Positions 8,552-16,079 of a DNA stretch of 22,675 nucleotides are shown here, in pieces. Location of the stretch: contig CAITUF010000054.1 in assembly GCA_903895475.1 (NCBI GenBank), positions 1 to 22,675 on the forward strand, written 5' to 3'. Origin of the DNA: an uncultured Opitutia bacterium (GTDB lineage Bacteria > Verrucomicrobiota > Verrucomicrobiia > Opitutales > UBA953). The position numbers and the translations under genes were made by a program. The notes beneath the pieces are model-generated. The model saw only the letters and a list, made by a program, of their open reading frames with translations. It ran no database searches and was not told the origin of the DNA. How positions within the stretch are numbered: the stretch's first letter is position 1; the number at the start of each line of letters is the position of its first letter.

Positions 8552-9883
8552 TTAAGCGAGCCACTCCTGCATGACGCGACCACCGTTGACGATATCGATG
8601 GGGCGACCGCCATCGGAGACGATACGCTTCTCAGCGTTAATGCCGAGTGCGCGGTACATCGTCTTGGCAAGGTCTTCCGGACCGACCGCGTCGCGATCGG
8701 GTTCACCACCGAGGGCATCGGAAGCGCCATGGACATAACCTTCCTTCACGCCACCGCCGGCGAGGGCCACGGAGAAGACGCGCGGCCAGTGGTCACGGCC
8801 GTTGGTGCCGTTGACGCGCGGGGTGCGGCCGAACTCGGAACTGACCATGACGAGCGTGCGCTTGAGCATGCCGCGGTCGGCGAGGTCAGTGATGAGGCGG
8901 GCGAAGGCTTGGTCGAACTGCGGCGCTTGGCCGTCGAAGCCGCTCTTGATGTTAGAGTGGTGATCCCAGCCGCCGAAGTTGACGGAGACCATGCGGACGC
9001 CGGCCTCGACGAGACGGCGGGCGAGGAGGAAACGCTGGCCTGCGGCATTACGGCCATACTCGTCGCGCATCTTCTCGGACTCCTTGGCAAGGTCGAAGGC
9101 CTCACGGGCCTTAGCGCTGCTCACGAGACCATAGGCGGCCTGATAGAAGCTATCCATCGCACCAATGGCGTCGGACTTCTCGGTCTCGCGGAAATGCTGG
9201 TCGACGCTTTCGAGCAAGCTACGACGGCGGTCAAAGCGCTGCTGGTTGATGTCCTTCGGTGACAGAAGGTCACGCACGGTGAAGCCCTTATCGGCGGGAT
9301 CGCTACCGAGGGCAAAGGGACCAAAGGCGCTACTCATGTAGCCCGTGCCTTGTTCAGGGACGGACTGCGACGGCACCACGACATAGGGAGGGAGGTTGTT
9401 GCGCGCGCCTTGCTCGTGCGAGATGACGGAACCGAAGCTTGGAAACTTAATCGCGGGGCTCGGACGGTAGCCCGTGAACATATTATGCGTACCACGTTCG
9501 TGCGCCGCCTCACCGTGCGTCATCGAACGCACGACCGTGAGCTTGTTCATAATCTTAGCGATGTTGACGAATTTCTCGCCGACATACTCACCTGGAAGGG
9601 ACGTCTTAATCGGCGTATACGGACCACGGTAATCCGGGGAAGCGAACGGCTTGGGATCCCAGGACTCGTGTTGCGCCATGCCGCCCGGCAGGTAAATGTG
9701 AATGACCGCATCGGCGGTCGCTGCGAAGCCCTCGACCTTCGGTAATTCGAGCGCTTGGAGCTGCATCATTTTAGGCAGCGTGAGGCCAATCGTTCCGAGC
9801 ATCCCAACATGGAGGAAGTCGCGGCGGCTGAAGCCGGCGCCGACCGTGGGGTGGTCACCTTGGCAGAAACGGTGCATTTTCAT
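8552..9883 (-). CDS. DUF1501 family protein, Tat-exported
   Basis: The product has 443 residues, usual for DUF1501 (PF07394), a family with a sulfatase/alkaline-phosphatase-like fold. The N-terminus has a twin-arginine motif SRRDFL (19-24) and a hydrophobic stretch, predicting Tat export. Family motifs visible are IYLPGGMAQHESWDPKP (62-78), MTHGEAAHERGTHNMFTGYRP (121-141), GGWDHHSNI (304-312), SSEFGRTP (348-355) and GRDHWP (362-367); the conserved His/Asp residues suggest a metal site. Enzymatic activity of the family is not firmly established. This is the first gene of the five-gene minus-strand operon. The ATG at 9883 has no Shine-Dalgarno sequence; instead its leader is a run of CCCC tracts. 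DUF1501 and DUF1549/DUF1553 genes are characteristically paired in PVC genomes, which supports both assignments. Confidence 0.92.
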   Translation of the reverse strand: MKMHRFCQGDHPTVGAGFSRRDFLHVGMLGTIGLTLPKMMQLQALELPKVEGFAATADAVIHIYLPGGMAQHESWDPKPFASPDYRGPYTPIKTSLPGEYVGEKFVNIAKIMNKLTVVRSMTHGEAAHERGTHNMFTGYRPSPAIKFPSFGSVISHEQGARNNLPPYVVVPSQSVPEQGTGYMSSAFGPFALGSDPADKGFTVRDLLSPKDINQQRFDRRRSLLESVDQHFRETEKSDAIGAMDSFYQAAYGLVSSAKAREAFDLAKESEKMRDEYGRNAAGQRFLLARRLVEAGVRMVSVNFGGWDHHSNIKSGFDGQAPQFDQAFARLITDLADRGMLKRTLVMVSSEFGRTPRVNGTNGRDHWPRVFSVALAGGGVKEGYVHGASDALGGEPDRDAVGPEDLAKTMYRALGINAEKRIVSDGGRPIDIVNGGRVMQEWLA

Positions 9884-9890
9884 GTCGGTA

Positions 9891-9914
9891 GGGGTAGGGG
9901 CTTGGGGTTAGGGG
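9891..9914 (+). other. G-quadruplex motif (i-motif on mRNA-like strand) in DUF1501 leader
   Basis: Four G4 tracts (9891-9894, 9897-9900, 9904-9907, 9911-9914) are separated by loops TA, CTT and TTA. This fits the strict G4-quadruplex pattern with short loops and resembles telomeric GGGTTA repeats. The tracts lie on the plus strand, the template strand for the minus-strand operon, so the mRNA carries CCCC tracts ending eight bases before the DUF1501 start codon, where a ribosome binding site would normally be. A role in transcription or translation is inference. Confidence 0.6.
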
Positions 9915-9956
9915 TAAGACAGATGAAGACGCCTCAGGTTGCCGTTTAAATAAAAA

Positions 9957-9965
9957 AATATAGCA
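9957..9965 (-). promoter_or_regulatory. Possible extended -10 promoter for the DUF1501 operon
   Basis: Read on the minus strand, the AT-rich patch contains TGC-TATATT: a 5/6 match to the -10 consensus preceded by an extended -10 TGn. No convincing -35 hexamer lies 16-18 bases upstream (the sequence there is GCCCCG). Transcription would begin near 9950 and give a leader of about 65 bases ending at the ATG at 9883. The region 9884-10154 between the divergent operons holds this site, the G-quadruplex motif, two inverted repeats and a plus-strand promoter candidate, and no gene that I can support. Confidence 0.4.
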
Positions 9966-9980
9966 ATTACCCCCTCCAGC

Positions 9981-10008
9981 GGGGCAGCGAAAGGGGACAC
10001 CCTGCCCC
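9981..10008. repeat. Inverted repeat in divergent intergenic region
   Basis: GGGGCAG (9981-9987) and CTGCCCC (10002-10008) are perfect complements separated by 14 bases that are themselves G-rich then C-rich (AAGGGGACACC). It lies between the two divergent promoters and could be an operator or a transcript hairpin; there is no T-tract to make it a terminator. A second small palindrome, AGCTG-GG-CAGCT, lies at 10064-10075. Confidence 0.35.
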
Positions 10009-10108
10009 AGCCAACCTGCTGGCAATAAGTAGAGTTTCTGAGCATTTCTATTTGCGGGGGCCTAGCTGGGCAGCTTGGGGCTGATTTTACGGCAACCCGA
10101 AGCCGCTT

Positions 10109-10137
10109 TTGACATTGGGCGGGGCGTTAAGTAGTAA
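10109..10137 (+). promoter_or_regulatory. Candidate sigma70-type promoter for the membrane-protein operon
   Basis: A perfect -35 hexamer TTGACA (10109-10114) is followed after 17 bases by TAGTAA (10132-10137), a weak -10 (3/6). Transcription would start near 10144, upstream of the ATG at 10155 but downstream of the ATG at 10137. This is one reason to prefer the later start for the gene. Confidence 0.35.
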
Positions 10138-10154
10138 TGCCCCACCCCCAACCT

Positions 10155-12752
10155 ATGAGCACCCCTGAAACCGACGCGTCCAGCGAAGAGCCTAAGTCCC
10201 TTACTTGGGGATTCCGCCTGCTCCTCGTCTCCTCCGCCCTCTACATTGCCGGGTGTTCCGCCTACTTCTCCGTGCGAGGGCTCGGCCTGCTCTTCGTCGG
10301 CTCAGAGATACCGGTCATGGTCATGGCGGCGAGTTTGGAGGTCGGCAAGTTGGTCGCGGCCTCCTTCCTCTACCGCTACTGGGACCGCATCAATGGGGCC
10401 ATGCGCTTCTACCTCACGGTGGCGGTCGTGGCACTCATCGCCATCACCTCGCTTGGCAACTACGGCTTCCTGGCCCGCGCCTACGAGAAGACCATTACGC
10501 AGATTGCCCTTAATGAAGGCCAAATCGCCAACCTCGAAAAGGAGATCGCGGAAATCAACAAGCAGGTCGAGGACGCCCGCGGCAAGAACAGTCGCGTGAA
10601 CACCTCCAGCCGCGAAGACCTTACGAAGGCGCAAGCCCGCCTTGTCCAGGCCACGGAAGACCTCGCGAAGGCCCTCACCCGCGTCCAAGAACAGCGCAAG
10701 TCCCTCGCTGACCGCCGGGCCACGGAAATGATTGCGCCCACCCAACGCGGCAGCGACCAGACCGCGGCGATTTCGAAGTCCATCGCGGCCGAAGAAGCGG
10801 CCATCGCCAAGAACGTCGCCGCCGAAGAGGCGACAGTCCTCGGCCTGAACGATCGGCTCAAAGTCCTCGACCAAGCCGTCGCCGCCTACACCAGCCAAGG
10901 CACGACGAGCCAGTTCCTCTTCTTCGAGAAGGATAACGTCAAGAAGGGCCAAGAACTCCGCGAACAACAGCGGACGGAACGCCTCGAAATCCTCGCGAAA
11001 TTAACCGAAACGAGCAATCGGATTGAACGTATCCGCGCCGACGCCAACGCCCGCATCAAGGGCATGCGCGCCGACCAAGCCCAGGTCAACGCCACCTCCA
11101 CCCAGGAGACTGCCACCCTGCGCGCGACCTTCGACCAAGAACTCGCCCGCCTCGATACCGAAGAGAAAGGCCTCCGTAAATCCGGCGCCGAGAACCTCGC
11201 CGTCCTGGAAAAGCAAATCACGGCGCTGAATGAGCAAGGTCAAGGCAAGGTCACCTTGACCGAAGGGGAAACCGAAAAGCTCTACGCTTCCGTCCGAACG
11301 AAGAATACCGAGGTCTTTCGCCTGCGTGAACAGATTGCTTCCTCTGATATCGGCTCGTATCGCTTCGTGGCCCGCGCCTTCGACGCTGAAGCCGATGATG
11401 TCGTCAAGTGGCTCATGCTGGCCCTCGTCGCGGTCTTCGACCCACTGGCTGTCTGCCTCGTTGTCGCCTTCAACATGGCCGTGACGCAACGCCGCCGCAC
11501 TGCGGCGGAAGTCGCGGAAGCCAACGGCGGCGGTAGCGCAGCTGGCCCCGTTCACCGCAAGACCCCTTGGACGGCCCTCGAAATCACCATCGTGGTCATC
11601 CTGACGTCGGTCATCGCGCTGATCGCCGCTTGGTTCTTTATCACCGAGCGCTCCAATTCGTATGCCCGGTCCAATGCGAACTCGACCGTCTTCATCCCGG
11701 CCGAGAGCTTTGCAGTCGTCACCTTTCGCCCCGACGAACTTCGACAGAAGTCCAATCAGGCCTTTCCGGCCTGGCTCGAGCGCACCGGTGGTAAAGGCAT
11801 GTCCGCGGCCGTCGCCGAACTCGTAAAGAACGGCCTCGACCCGCACTCCGAACTCTATGCCTTCGTCAAGTTTCCGACCCAGAACGTCGCCTCGCCCGAC
11901 GCTAATCGTCCGGTGATGATTTGCGGACTGGTCATCCGGGTTAAAGATCCGGTCGTGGCCGAAGCTGCCCTCTCCCGCGTGGCTGACCAGATGAACAACG
12001 CCATCCGCGGCGAGACTGGTAAAACCACTTCACACCTGTCACGCAGTCGCTCGATGGTCCGTCACGGGGAGGGCCGGTACATGGATCCAGAAGGAGGGTT
12101 TTTTACCTTTGGTCTGACGAACCGGACCGCCATCATCTTAGTTGAGTTCGAAGGCAACCCGCAGGCCCCTTGCGTGGAAAAGGAAATCCGCCTATGCCTC
12201 ACGCCCCCACCCCGCAAGCCCATCAAGGGCACGGAGACGCACGATAAACTCCCTGCTTACGCCTGCACCCAGGCCGGCGCCTTAACGCTCTGGTTTGACG
12301 CCAACCGTTTTTTCCGTCGCCTGCCGATGAGCACAGCGACCAAGCAGCGCTACGAACAACTCCAGCCTTCCTTGGACTTCGAACTGCTCCTCTCCCTCAG
12401 TACGGTAGGCAACGACACGCTCAAGCTCGCTGGCAGTTACCTCTACCAATTTGACCGCTTCAATGAAGCCTCCCCCCGCGAGCCGCTCAAACTGCTCGCC
12501 GCGGTCGATGCTCCCAAGGCACCTGACCTCGGCTGGAAACTCATCAACCGTTGTATCGACACCATTGACTATGATGCGATGGTGGAACGCATGCGCGGCG
12601 CCCTCGGCGACGACCAAGCTCCCGGCGCCCAGCAAGTACACGTGCTGAAGGACATCTCCACTTCCCGTGATGCCAAGTTTACGATGTCGGCGCGCTTCGA
12701 CGCCAAGGCCGGCCCACCGGTAATGGCGGCCATGGCGATTCTTTCGCAATAA
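10155..12752 (+). CDS. Polytopic membrane protein with central coiled coil and large extracytoplasmic C-terminal domain, function unknown
   Basis: The product has 865 residues from the ATG at 10155; an in-frame ATG at 10137 would add six, but a TTGACA promoter candidate places transcription after it. Hydrophobic segments lie at about 16-38, 42-64 and 85-107, with SLEVGKLVAASFLYRYW between the second and third. Residues about 110-395 are Ala/Glu/Lys/Arg-rich predicted coiled coil. Two more membrane segments follow: 419-443 (WLMLALVAVFDPLAVCLVVAFN) and 477-496. Residues 500-865 form a soluble domain (FIPAESFAVVTFRPDELRQKS). From memory, the membrane/coiled-coil part resembles membrane proteins of marine bacteriophages with VFDPLAV motifs, and the C-terminal domain recalls DUF3352/DUF4836-type proteins; neither is verified. 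It is followed after three bases by a lipoprotein gene, suggesting an envelope complex. I cannot name a function. Confidence 0.8.
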   Translation: MSTPETDASSEEPKSLTWGFRLLLVSSALYIAGCSAYFSVRGLGLLFVGSEIPVMVMAASLEVGKLVAASFLYRYWDRINGAMRFYLTVAVVALIAITSLGNYGFLARAYEKTITQIALNEGQIANLEKEIAEINKQVEDARGKNSRVNTSSREDLTKAQARLVQATEDLAKALTRVQEQRKSLADRRATEMIAPTQRGSDQTAAISKSIAAEEAAIAKNVAAEEATVLGLNDRLKVLDQAVAAYTSQGTTSQFLFFEKDNVKKGQELREQQRTERLEILAKLTETSNRIERIRADANARIKGMRADQAQVNATSTQETATLRATFDQELARLDTEEKGLRKSGAENLAVLEKQITALNEQGQGKVTLTEGETEKLYASVRTKNTEVFRLREQIASSDIGSYRFVARAFDAEADDVVKWLMLALVAVFDPLAVCLVVAFNMAVTQRRRTAAEVAEANGGGSAAGPVHRKTPWTALEITIVVILTSVIALIAAWFFITERSNSYARSNANSTVFIPAESFAVVTFRPDELRQKSNQAFPAWLERTGGKGMSAAVAELVKNGLDPHSELYAFVKFPTQNVASPDANRPVMICGLVIRVKDPVVAEAALSRVADQMNNAIRGETGKTTSHLSRSRSMVRHGEGRYMDPEGGFFTFGLTNRTAIILVEFEGNPQAPCVEKEIRLCLTPPPRKPIKGTETHDKLPAYACTQAGALTLWFDANRFFRRLPMSTATKQRYEQLQPSLDFELLLSLSTVGNDTLKLAGSYLYQFDRFNEASPREPLKLLAAVDAPKAPDLGWKLINRCIDTIDYDAMVERMRGALGDDQAPGAQQVHVLKDISTSRDAKFTMSARFDAKAGPPVMAAMAILSQ

Positions 12753-12755
12753 GGC

Positions 12756-14117
12756 ATGAAGGCACGGCGCTCACTGAACCTCCTAGTCGCCGCCGCGGGT
12801 TTGGTGTTCCTCTCGGGTTGCGCCACCGAGACCCTCACCGATAGCGCGTTCTGGTCCTACCTCCCCTTCACCTCCAACAAAGGCGGCAAGGGCTCTGGTG
12901 GCCCGGGCGGCAGCGACGCTCAGCAGCCGAAGGTCGACCACGTGCCGACAGCGAAATCGACCGACGGGTCTAAACCGACGGCGACAACGCAACGCTCGAC
13001 CGATCCGGTTTCCGAAGACTGGAACGACCCCGTGAAGCCGAAGCTGGCAGCGGAACCGTCGAAGCAGTCGAACACGCCTCCGCGCGCACCGAACGACCCT
13101 GCGGGCCGCTCGCCCGCGGTGGTTACGGATGTCGGTGGCTTGTCGCCGAAGGCTTCGCCCGCGAGCCTCCCGTTCCGAGCTGACCTACCGACTGCACCCG
13201 TTTCCGTGCAGGGCTCGGGCCCCGCCCTCCCTTCGCCGGACAGCAGTGCTCCCGCCCCTAAGAACGCCGGCCCGGTTACTGTCCCCCACCCCGAGCTCAA
13301 CCCGACTGTGCAGACCGCGCCACGCGCACTGGGCTTAGGCGATCCCACGGCGCAGGCGCCCGCCAGCCGTACCCCGGCCAGCAATCCCGAGACCCTCGAC
13401 TTGCCAGGGCCGAAAGCCAAACCCCAGCGCACCCCGTTGCGCTTGCCTGAACTCTTGGTGGATGGAATCGGTCCGACCACCGTGGGTAAACCCACCATCG
13501 CCGAATTGCCGAAGCGCACGGCCCCACCGCTGTCGGGCGATAGCCTTAACCTCCCTCGCGAATTCCTAGGTGAACCTGCCGAAGGAACGTCCGGCCAAGC
13601 TTCACGTCGCTTACCTCGGGCCATCACCGATGACCCGCAACGCCCAGCGCCCCCAACCGCTACACTCCCGCTCCCAGGCATCCCTGCAGACGCGCCCACG
13701 AGCGCCGCTGGCCAAGCGCCTACAACGGGAACCCTCCCGGGCCAGCCCAATCCAGCAAAAATCAATCCTAGCGGCCCTGCAGTGGCTATCCCGGGAGCAC
13801 CGGACACCAAGGCCTCTGACGGGCGCACCCTAACTGGTGGCGTAGCTGGCGGTCCCGCGACGACCAAGGCCAACGGGGAATCGGCCCCTCTGCCTAACGT
13901 AGGCCCGGTGCCTCCGCTGCCTACTCCCCCGATTCCCGCGCCCTTCCGTCTCAGTGAGTGGATTTCCAACGACGCCCTGCACCAAGCTTGGCGTCGCCAA
14001 CAGAGCGAACGCGCTCAACTCGAATCAGACATCCGCGGCAGCGAGCAGCAGCGCCTACGCCTCATCCTCGACACCTATCTCCTCCGCGAAAAACCCGCGG
14101 AGAAGAACGAAAAATAG
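12756..14117 (+). CDS. Pro/Ala/Thr-rich lipoprotein, function unknown
   Basis: The product has 453 residues. It begins with a lipoprotein signal peptide ending in lipobox LSGC (19-22), so Cys22 would be lipidated; Ala and Thr follow, with no Asp retention signal, which fits the outer membrane. Residues about 35-395 are low-complexity Pro/Ala/Gly/Thr sequence, probably an extended disordered linker. The last 55 residues (from about 398, SEWISNDALHQAWRRQQSER) look alpha-helical and charged and may be the interaction end. The gene starts three bases after the stop of the membrane-protein gene, so the two are almost certainly co-transcribed. By analogy only, an envelope-spanning tether or partner of the upstream membrane protein is plausible. 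The gene ends 15 bases before the stop of the convergent phosphoesterase gene. I recognise no family. Confidence 0.8.
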   Translation: MKARRSLNLLVAAAGLVFLSGCATETLTDSAFWSYLPFTSNKGGKGSGGPGGSDAQQPKVDHVPTAKSTDGSKPTATTQRSTDPVSEDWNDPVKPKLAAEPSKQSNTPPRAPNDPAGRSPAVVTDVGGLSPKASPASLPFRADLPTAPVSVQGSGPALPSPDSSAPAPKNAGPVTVPHPELNPTVQTAPRALGLGDPTAQAPASRTPASNPETLDLPGPKAKPQRTPLRLPELLVDGIGPTTVGKPTIAELPKRTAPPLSGDSLNLPREFLGEPAEGTSGQASRRLPRAITDDPQRPAPPTATLPLPGIPADAPTSAAGQAPTTGTLPGQPNPAKINPSGPAVAIPGAPDTKASDGRTLTGGVAGGPATTKANGESAPLPNVGPVPPLPTPPIPAPFRLSEWISNDALHQAWRRQQSERAQLESDIRGSEQQRLRLILDTYLLREKPAEKNEK

Positions 14118-14124
14118 GCAACCG

Positions 14125-14144
14125 CCTTGGGCCTAAGCCCAAGG
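14125..14144. terminator. Hairpin between convergent genes (possible bidirectional terminator)
   Basis: CCTTGGGC (14125-14132), loop CTAA (14133-14136), GCCCAAGG (14137-14144): a perfect 8-bp stem with a 4-base loop. On the minus strand a TTTTT run (14114-14110) follows after ten bases, so terminator strength is uncertain. The stop codon of the minus-strand phosphoesterase (14133-14135) sits in the loop. Confidence 0.5.
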
Positions 14145-15236
14145 GATCGTAAACTGGTTCTGCTTAGACGCGTTCGTCTGCTTGCGGGTCGGCGAATAGT
14201 CATAAGTCTGCATAGTGCCGTCCTTACGCATTTCGATCAGACGCAGCCATCCGTCTCCGCCATTGGGCTTCATCTGGAAATTGACGAGTAGCTGGGGTAC
14301 GACGTGGCCTTTGGTAGTCGAGGTCACTACGCGGCCCAGGCCGTCACCGAGGACGTGGCCATTGAGAGTCAGGAGGAAGTTCTCGTGGCGCGAGATCAAC
14401 TTGGCCCAGAGCTCTTCGCCGTCGTTGACGTCATCCCCTCCCTGCTTGGCCATGACGTAAGCGTGCGGATTCCAGTCCTGCTTGGTCCCGAGCTTCTTCC
14501 AGTCGTAGCGCGTCTCGTCGTGAAAGATGAGCACGTGAGTCAGAAGGATGACCTCGCGATCGGGGTGCGCCGCAACGACTTCATTGGCCCAGCGGACGAC
14601 GTCGTTACGAGGTCCGAACTCCAGACAGAGCACGAGGAACTTGCGGCCACCGGCTTCCAGGAAATGCCAGCTGTTCTCGGAGCGATCCGGCTCCTTGTCG
14701 TAGTTGCCCTTCCAATGCTTGGCTGCGGCCAAGTCCTTTACCGGGAAGAACTCTGACAGCATGCTGGAACGGTCGGAGCCGTTACCGCGCAGGCCGTAGT
14801 CATGATTACCCGGCACCAGGCACATCGGCACCTGCGCGTCCATGAGGACCTGCATGGCCTTGCGGGCGTTAGTCCATTGTGGGACGGTGTTTTGGTTCGT
14901 GATGTCGCCCAGATGGAAGACGCCGGCGAGGCGGCGACGTTCGCGTTGTTCGACGAGCCAACGGGTCTGTGCGAGATAAGTCTCAGGATACTTCTCGGAG
15001 TAATACTGGGTGTCCGGTAAGACCGCGAAGGTGAAGGAACCTTCGGCCGGCAGTGGCGGCTCGCCGTCTACCAATACCGCGTCGGCGTAGGGGTTAGGCT
15101 TGGCCTTGGCGGCAGGCGCCTTGGGGTCCGCGGCGCGGGCGATAAACGGCAGGCAGCCGAGCGCAAAGGCCCCGCCGGTCAGAAGAAAGTCGCGGCGGGA
15201 AGGCGGGCGGGGACTGCTCCCAGGGGTTGGAGTCAT
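14133..15236 (-). CDS. Tat-exported calcineurin-like metallophosphoesterase
   Basis: The product has 367 residues. The N-terminus has a twin-arginine motif SRRDFL (13-18) before a hydrophobic stretch ending in ARA (about 35), predicting Tat export of a folded metalloenzyme. The body shows the metallophosphoesterase signature (PF00149) in order: VLPDTQ (72-77; Asp75), HLGDI (108-112; Asp111), PGNHDYG (142-148; Asn144, His145), LLTH (231-234; His234) and LNGH (291-294; His294), which together bind two metal ions. The substrate is not evident; extracytoplasmic phosphodiesters or phosphomonoesters are possible. The ATG lies 58 bases after the DUF1080 terminator hairpin on the same strand, and no clear Shine-Dalgarno sequence precedes it. 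Confidence 0.88.
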   Translation of the reverse strand: MTPTPGSSPRPPSRRDFLLTGGAFALGCLPFIARAADPKAPAAKAKPNPYADAVLVDGEPPLPAEGSFTFAVLPDTQYYSEKYPETYLAQTRWLVEQRERRRLAGVFHLGDITNQNTVPQWTNARKAMQVLMDAQVPMCLVPGNHDYGLRGNGSDRSSMLSEFFPVKDLAAAKHWKGNYDKEPDRSENSWHFLEAGGRKFLVLCLEFGPRNDVVRWANEVVAAHPDREVILLTHVLIFHDETRYDWKKLGTKQDWNPHAYVMAKQGGDDVNDGEELWAKLISRHENFLLTLNGHVLGDGLGRVVTSTTKGHVVPQLLVNFQMKPNGGDGWLRLIEMRKDGTMQTYDYSPTRKQTNASKQNQFTIPWA

Positions 15237-15282
15237 CCGACTAACCTAAAACGAGGGCGACCGCCTGCGAGGCTAATTCACC

Positions 15283-15318
15283 TACGTAAACGAAACGGAC
15301 GAGGTTACCCTCGCCCGT
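15283..15318 (-). terminator. Probable rho-independent terminator after the DUF1080 gene
   Basis: On the minus strand, ACGGGCGAGG (15318-15309), loop GTAA, CCTCGTCCGT (15304-15295) form a 10-bp stem with one G-U pair. T-rich TTTCGTTTACG follows at once. The hairpin begins 22 bases after the DUF1080 stop. The plus-strand transcript would have an A-C mismatch in place of the G-U pair, so the structure favours minus-strand use. Confidence 0.6.
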
Positions 15319-15340
15319 TCGTATCGACCGCAGCTAAAGC

Positions 15341-15976
15341 TTACTTCAACTCCGCGACCTGGATGTTGCGGTACTCGACCTTCATTTTGAGCCCGCCATG
15401 GATCTGCAGGCCGATAGCGTAAGGGGCTGGGTAAGCGGGGTCGGTCAGCTGAGAGACTTGCTCGCCGTTGAGCCAAACGGTGTAGGTGTCACCCTTGGCG
15501 CGGAAGACGATCTGGTTCCAGCCATCCTTCTTCCAAAGCTTTTCGACCTTCGGAGCAAAACCGGCTTCCGGGTACTTGCCGACGTAATAGGTACAGGTCA
15601 TGTCCTTCTTCAGGCTACGAGAGACCCCAATCTGCATCTGCATGTCCTTCTTCCCAGCCTTGTCACGGCGCACCATGATGCCGCTGTCGATTTCACCACT
15701 GAAGCGGCACTCAAGGGAGATGATGACGTCGCCGTAGGCCTTCTCGGTGTAGAGCATATTGCCCTTCAGCTTTTCATCGTTCTCGCCGACGAGGACGCCA
15801 TCGACGACCTTCCAGAATTTATTCTCCTTAGCGTCCTTCCAGCCAGTGAGGTCCTTGCCATTGAAGGCGGAGACGTAGTCGACCTTGGGCACAGGCTCAG
15901 AAGCGGGAGCATCGGCGGCACGCAGGGTGGCCGTCAGAGCCAAGGCCAAGAGGGAGAGGAAGCGTAGGGAGCGCAT
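15341..15976 (-). CDS. Secreted DUF1080 (3-keto-disaccharide hydrolase / lectin-like) protein
   Basis: The product has 211 residues from the ATG at 15976, which starts a signal peptide (MRSLRFLSLLALALTATLRA); a GTG at 15997 would add seven residues. An AGGGGA sequence nine bases before this ATG is one of the few Shine-Dalgarno-like sites in the window. The DUF1080 fold (PF06439) is shown by FNGKDLTGWKD near the start of the mature protein, WKVVDGVLVGE, YGDVIISLECRF, DSGIMVRR, GWNQIVFRAKGDTYTVWLNG and the final strand MKVEYRNIQVAEL. Known: the family has a concanavalin-like jelly-roll and includes 3-keto-glycoside hydrolases; many PVC members are unassigned. It faces a propeller gene across a 103-base divergent intergenic region. 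A carbohydrate-binding or hydrolytic role is probable; the specific substrate is unknown. Confidence 0.88.
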   Translation of the reverse strand: MRSLRFLSLLALALTATLRAADAPASEPVPKVDYVSAFNGKDLTGWKDAKENKFWKVVDGVLVGENDEKLKGNMLYTEKAYGDVIISLECRFSGEIDSGIMVRRDKAGKKDMQMQIGVSRSLKKDMTCTYYVGKYPEAGFAPKVEKLWKKDGWNQIVFRAKGDTYTVWLNGEQVSQLTDPAYPAPYAIGLQIHGGLKMKVEYRNIQVAELK

Positions 15977-16038
15977 AGGGGGGTATCCCCTAGACACCTC
16001 AAAGGGGGGCGGGTTGCAAGCCTTGGCCGTCTTTCAAA

Positions 16039-16068
16039 TTGCCAGCCCCTAATAACTACCCTTATCAG
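16039..16068 (+). promoter_or_regulatory. Candidate promoter for the propeller gene
   Basis: TTGCCA (16039-16044, 5/6 to -35) and TATCAG (16063-16068, 4/6 to -10) are 18 bases apart. The predicted start of transcription is only a few bases before the ATG at 16080, implying a leaderless or nearly leaderless mRNA. No Shine-Dalgarno sequence is present. Confidence 0.3.
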
Positions 16069-16079
16069 AGTCTACCCCC

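Noticed and set aside
8523..8564. GTG at 8564 as the start of the PPC-domain protein
   Set aside because: It lies inside the DUF1501 gene end and would place 14 residues before an excellent signal peptide that starts at the ATG at 8522.
11001..11846. A 281-codon minus-strand open reading frame opposite the coiled-coil membrane protein
   Set aside because: It has no recognisable domain, while the plus-strand frame shows coherent membrane and coiled-coil organisation. It is a by-product of high GC.
13000..13960. Pro-rich region as a tandem DNA repeat or minisatellite
   Set aside because: The low complexity is at amino-acid level; I could not find a repeated DNA unit of fixed length.
12920..13969. 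A 349-codon open reading frame on the minus strand opposite the Pro-rich lipoprotein gene
   Set aside because: It is Gly/Ser/Pro low-complexity sequence, the mirror of the GC-rich repeats of the lipoprotein. The plus-strand frame has a lipobox, a signal peptide and operon spacing.
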